Source: an uncultured Clostridia bacterium (lineage in GTDB: Bacteria > Bacillota > Clostridia > Christensenellales > CAG-917). From it: a DNA stretch of 36,144 nt. The notes under the pieces are model-generated. The model was not told the origin of the DNA. It searched no databases and was given only the letters and a program-made list of their open reading frames with translations. The DNA is taken from positions 1 through 36,144 of the forward strand of contig CAKQUV010000009.1 in assembly GCA_934277615.1 (NCBI GenBank). Reading direction: 5' to 3'. How positions within the stretch are numbered: position 1 is the stretch's first letter; every line of letters starts with the position of its first letter. Made by a program: the position numbers and the translations under genes. This document shows positions 33,493 to 36,144 of this stretch, in pieces.

Positions 33493-33782
33493 TATGCACC
33501 CCTTCGAAATCAGTCGCTTTTACTGCGGCTTTGCCGCAATTTTTGTGGGAAAACCGTCCTTTTTGCATCCAAATTCAACATGCGCAATCATACAAAAGTC
33601 TTTGGAATATTTGCAATTTCAAGTCGTGTGCGATAAACTGTTATTGTCATTCATTTGACATTCCTCCTTGCTTTATGTGTGTTGGTTTTGCGGACTACGT
33701 GCACATTCTAGCACAGGAGGAATTTTTTTTGTTCGCCGCTAAAAATCCACCGAATCGCCAAACTATTCTATGGCTTTGCAAC

Positions 33783-33816
33783 AAAAAAACGAGGCATGGT
33801 ATGCCTCGCTTTTTTG
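33783..33816 (-). terminator. Terminator of the symporter gene
   Basis: CGAGGCAT (33790-33797) pairs with ATGCCTCG (33801-33808) around GGT, flanked by A- and T-runs, so it functions on both strands. It begins 24 bp after the stop at 33840. Confidence 0.88.
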
Positions 33817-33839
33817 ACTATTTTTAGCTGTTATAAACG

Positions 33840-35552
33840 TTATTCTTCGTCGGTTTTGTCAGCGTCGGTTTGCTCGTCGGATACTGCGTTTTGCGCATCT
33901 TCTACGGGTGCCTCTTCGACCACTTCGCCTTCGACCGCTTCATTGACTTCTTCGAGTGCCGTTTCTTCGGTTTGCTCGGGTGCGACTGTCATGCTGTCCT
34001 CGTTGGGGAACACTACTTGAGCTGCGCCGCCATCTTCTGCGTTTTCCGCATTCTCGTCATGAAGTTGACCGTTTGCACGCTTTCTTGCCTCGATTTCAGC
34101 CTTTGCCGCTTGTTGCTCCTTCTCATTGAACTTGTAGAAGAAGAGCGGGATAACCGTGAGGAAGAAGCTGAGCGCCGCGATACCGACAAGCATAATCCAC
34201 ATCGTGTCCTTGCCTGCTGCCGTAACGGAGTCGACGTTGTTTGCCTCGACGCCTGCCATATCGTATGCCAAAACGCCTACGAATGCGCCGACTGCCATAC
34301 CGATTTTGTTGATGAGCGTTTGCATTGCGAAGCAGATACCCTCTGCTCTTTCGCCCGTCTTGAGCTCGAGATACTCAACGGTGTCGCCGATCATTGCGTA
34401 CGTGATGATGTTGCCAAAGCCGGACGGAATACCTGCGATAACGAGTGCTATAAGCAATACGACTGTAGTTGCGGTGCTTGTATAGTTGCCCTTGTCAACC
34501 GCCATACCGACGATAAACGCAATAAGCATTGCCACGCCGCCGATAATGTGCGACCAAATGTATGTGTTTCTCTTGCCGAATTTCTTGGTGCACCAAGGCA
34601 CAAGCAAGGACGCAACAAGTCCGCCGGGAACGATTGCCATCGTGAACAAGGAATACCAGGATTCTTTGTCCATAACGTATTTTGCAAAGTACAAACCGCC
34701 CGTGTACGTGAAGAGCATTCTTGCCGCACCGCCGATACCCGAAAGGACGATGAGCATCAAAGGTTTGTTCTTGAACAAAAGTTTGAGGTTGTGTCCGAGA
34801 GAAGGCGGATTTTCAACCGATACGTTTCTTTCCGTCGTGTTCTTGAAGCCGAGGAAGAAAAGCGGAATTGCAATAACACAGCAAACGACTGCAATTACAA
34901 AGTAGATCCATCTGAGCGTTACTGCAGTTTGTGCGGGATCCATTCCGTCCGTCATATTGTCGGTGATGATCGGGGTGATAACCGTAACGATACCTGCGCC
35001 GGCCGTGCAGAACAAACGCGCGATCGTGAGCAAGTTGCCTCTGCGATAAGTATCGTTGCTCATTGCGGTGGAAAGTCCCCAATACGGAACATCCGCAACC
35101 GTGTAAACCATACCCCAAAGCACGTACATAACCGAAATTGCCGCAAATCCGCCGGGATTATTGGGATACCACGGCAAGAAGCACAAAATGGTCATAACCG
35201 CAATCGGGATTGCCATCCACTTCATGTACGGACGGCATTTGCCCCACTTGGTACGAGTACGGTCAACGATAGAGCCCATAATCGGGTCGTTGAGTGCGTC
35301 GTAGATACGCGCGAAGAGCATAAGGAGCGCAACAGGCAACGCCTTGAAGCCGATTGCGTCCGTCATGAATACCGTAAGGTAGGAGCCGATAATCGTGCAA
35401 ATAAGGTTTTGTCCGAATCCGCAAAGCGAATAGCTGAAACCTTCTTTCGGTTGCATCTCGCCGTCGCCGGGAGTCGAACCGAAAAGTTTGTGCACGAAAT
35501 TGTTTACTTTCTGCTTGCCGGTCAATTTCTCGGCTTGTGCAGTTTCACTCAT
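33840..35552 (-). CDS. GPH-family sugar:cation symporter (MelB/XylP type) with a long acidic tail
   Basis: 570 residues from ATG 35552, with an AAAGTGGTG site upstream; an earlier in-frame start at 35600 is less likely. About twelve membrane helices are predicted. The family signature is clear: ARIYDALNDPIMGSIVDRTR followed by TKWGKCRPY (together 81-109), typical of glycoside-pentoside-hexuronide transporters that move sugars with Na+ or H+. The last about 87 residues (484-570) are a Glu/Asp/Ala-rich hydrophilic tail ending in DKTDEE. Normal members lack it or carry an IIA-type domain there, which this does not resemble. The sugar is unknown. galK and galT elsewhere in the window make a galactoside possible but not shown. 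Confidence 0.88.
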   Translation of the reverse strand: MSETAQAEKLTGKQKVNNFVHKLFGSTPGDGEMQPKEGFSYSLCGFGQNLICTIIGSYLTVFMTDAIGFKALPVALLMLFARIYDALNDPIMGSIVDRTRTKWGKCRPYMKWMAIPIAVMTILCFLPWYPNNPGGFAAISVMYVLWGMVYTVADVPYWGLSTAMSNDTYRRGNLLTIARLFCTAGAGIVTVITPIITDNMTDGMDPAQTAVTLRWIYFVIAVVCCVIAIPLFFLGFKNTTERNVSVENPPSLGHNLKLLFKNKPLMLIVLSGIGGAARMLFTYTGGLYFAKYVMDKESWYSLFTMAIVPGGLVASLLVPWCTKKFGKRNTYIWSHIIGGVAMLIAFIVGMAVDKGNYTSTATTVVLLIALVIAGIPSGFGNIITYAMIGDTVEYLELKTGERAEGICFAMQTLINKIGMAVGAFVGVLAYDMAGVEANNVDSVTAAGKDTMWIMLVGIAALSFFLTVIPLFFYKFNEKEQQAAKAEIEARKRANGQLHDENAENAEDGGAAQVVFPNEDSMTVAPEQTEETALEEVNEAVEGEVVEEAPVEDAQNAVSDEQTDADKTDEE

Positions 35553-35710
35553 AATTTCACCACTTTCCTTAAATTTAGTATACAAAACGATACTATGCAT
35601 CTATTCTAACAGTATTCGCCGCAACAATCAACCATAATTCAAAATTACTGCCCATTTTAACCAAATTTATCGCGAAATTTCCTCAAATCGGCACAATATT
35701 GAAAAAATGC

Positions 35711-35739
35711 TTGTACTCTTTAAAAAAATGATGTAATAT
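35711..35739 (+). promoter_or_regulatory. Candidate promoter of tRNA-Ala(GGC)
   Basis: TTGTAC (35711-35716), 17-nt spacer, TAATAT (35734-35739). The tRNA begins about 85 nt after the expected start site, so a processed 5' leader is implied. Confidence 0.5.
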
Positions 35740-35828
35740 ATTGTGGCAAATGAAGCAAACGATATCGGCATTCCAATTGAAACATATCGATATCCTACAC
35801 TTCATTGTGGCAACCCAATCCACCAAAC

Positions 35829-35904
35829 GGGGTCATGGCGCAGTTGGTAGCGCGTTTGAATGGCATTCAAAAGGTCAGGGGTTCGAATCCCCTTGGCTCC
35901 ACCA
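35829..35904 (+). tRNA. tRNA-Ala, anticodon GGC
   Basis: A complete 76-nt cloverleaf. The acceptor GGGGTCA pairs with TGGCTCC and has G3-U70. The D-arm is GCGC/GCGC. The anticodon stem TTTGA/TCAAA holds loop ATGGCAT, giving anticodon GGC, which reads GCC and GCU. The T-arm is AGGGG-TTCGAAT-CCCCT. CCA is encoded at 35902-35904. Its 3' part from the T-loop onward (35884-35904) occurs again at 36068-36088. Confidence 0.97.
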
Positions 35905-36144
35905 AAAATATCGTACATTTTGTACGATATTTTTATTTGAAGACAGGGGATTCCACGATTTCATCGTGATGTCGCTATGCAACACGAACCCCTGCGGGCT
36001 GACGCTTCACTTTGCAAGTAAACTTGCTCGTTCCGCTATTACGGAAGCGTCCAAGGTACACTTCCTACGAATCCCCTTGGCTCCACCAAAAATATCGTAC
36101 ATTTTGTACGATATTTTTATTTGAAGACAGGGGATTCCACGATT
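35884..36144. repeat. 184-bp repeat unit beginning in the tRNA T-loop
   Basis: 77 bp from 35884 recur identically from 36068 to the window end: 21 nt of tRNA 3' end, the terminator hairpin and 24 nt beyond. The period is 184 bp. The match begins sharply inside the T-loop, and the right boundary is cut by the window. The intervening DNA (35936-36067) has no ORF but carries several small perfect hairpins: CACGAT/ATCGTG, GCAAG/CTTGC and TTCCG/CGGAA. It also carries CAGGGG/CCCCTG arms and a 9-nt inverted copy of the T-arm (AGGGGATTC at 35945). Confidence 0.85.
35904..35935 (+). terminator. Terminator of tRNA-Ala(GGC)
   Basis: A 14-bp perfect stem, AAAAATATCGTACA (35904-35917) with TGTACGATATTTTT (35921-35934), and a 3-nt loop, starting at the last base of the tRNA CCA. 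An identical copy follows the second tRNA 3'-end segment at 36088-36118. Confidence 0.85.

Larger units (their letters stand above)
33408..33839. other. 432-bp gap between flotillin and symporter genes
   Basis: Holds the flotillin promoter and the symporter terminator. Between them is an 11-codon minus-strand ORF (33619-33654, product MNDNNSLSHTT) with a perfect AGGAGG site 8 nt ahead (33663-33668). It could be a leader peptide or the remnant of a lost gene. I see no further signal in 33669-33782. Confidence 0.45.

Noticed and set aside
33870..35609. 579-codon plus-strand frame opposite the symporter
   Set aside because: Shadow of a real gene: Cys/His/Arg-rich, no motif and no ribosome site.
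35884..36144. Integrated element bounded by attL/attR at the tRNA
   Set aside because: Only 184 bp separate the copies, with no integrase or cargo. It may still be one edge of an array beyond the window, so it is kept as a repeat finding only.

Overview
The window reads as a chromosomal segment of a low-to-mid GC, Gram-positive-type bacterium, most likely an uncultured gut clostridium. The evidence is: TTGACA/TATAAT-like promoters, strong GGAGG-type ribosome sites, a class II GalT, a DivIVA-type coiled-coil protein, NrnA-like DHH phosphoesterases, lipoproteins with a 'VAC' lipobox plus their lipidating enzyme Lgt, and many short intergenic hairpins. No phage, transposase, integrase, rRNA or CRISPR array is visible.

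Layout. 1-427: unassigned DNA and tRNA-Ala(CGC) on the minus strand. 568-3365: a plus-strand operon of two DHH phosphoesterases and SurE, each overlapping the next by 4 bp. 3292-3759: a hairpin-rich gap. 3760-16381: a long minus-strand run. In transcription order it is an RDD membrane protein, an ABC importer (ATPase with an unusual extra C-terminal region, two permeases, solute-binding lipoprotein), a staphylococcal-nuclease/OB-fold lipoprotein, and a 1562-residue lipoprotein built from repeated OB-like and Ig-like modules. 16729-17412: a DivIVA-domain protein. 17664-21579: galK-lgt-pncB (minus), divergent from galT (21729-23279, plus). 23367-24131: a zinc-ribbon membrane protein. 24217-24902: a gene-free stretch with tandem repeats, long hairpins and a copy of the uvrA 3' end. 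24903-29697: uvrB-uvrA. 29926-30993: two small proteins with the same winged-helix-like plus one-TM plan. 31295-31736: a frameshifted gene. 31929-33407: a flotillin. 33840-35552: a GPH-type sugar symporter. 35829-35904: tRNA-Ala(GGC), whose last 21 nt and terminator are repeated 184 bp downstream at the window edge.

How the genes fit together. The most interesting region is 3760-16381. Two surface lipoproteins carrying a nuclease and many OB-like modules sit directly behind an ABC importer on the same strand, which suggests capture and cutting of extracellular nucleic acid with uptake of a product. This is inference: the importer's family alone would suggest a sugar or sugar phosphate. The NrnA-NrnA-SurE operon would fit intracellular conversion of short oligonucleotides and nucleotides to nucleosides, but it is a separate unit. 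GalK, GalT, the symporter and the importer point to carbohydrate use. Lgt would lipidate the solute-binding protein and both nuclease-locus lipoproteins.

All names come from reading motifs by eye. Promoters and terminators are pattern matches, not measured sites.
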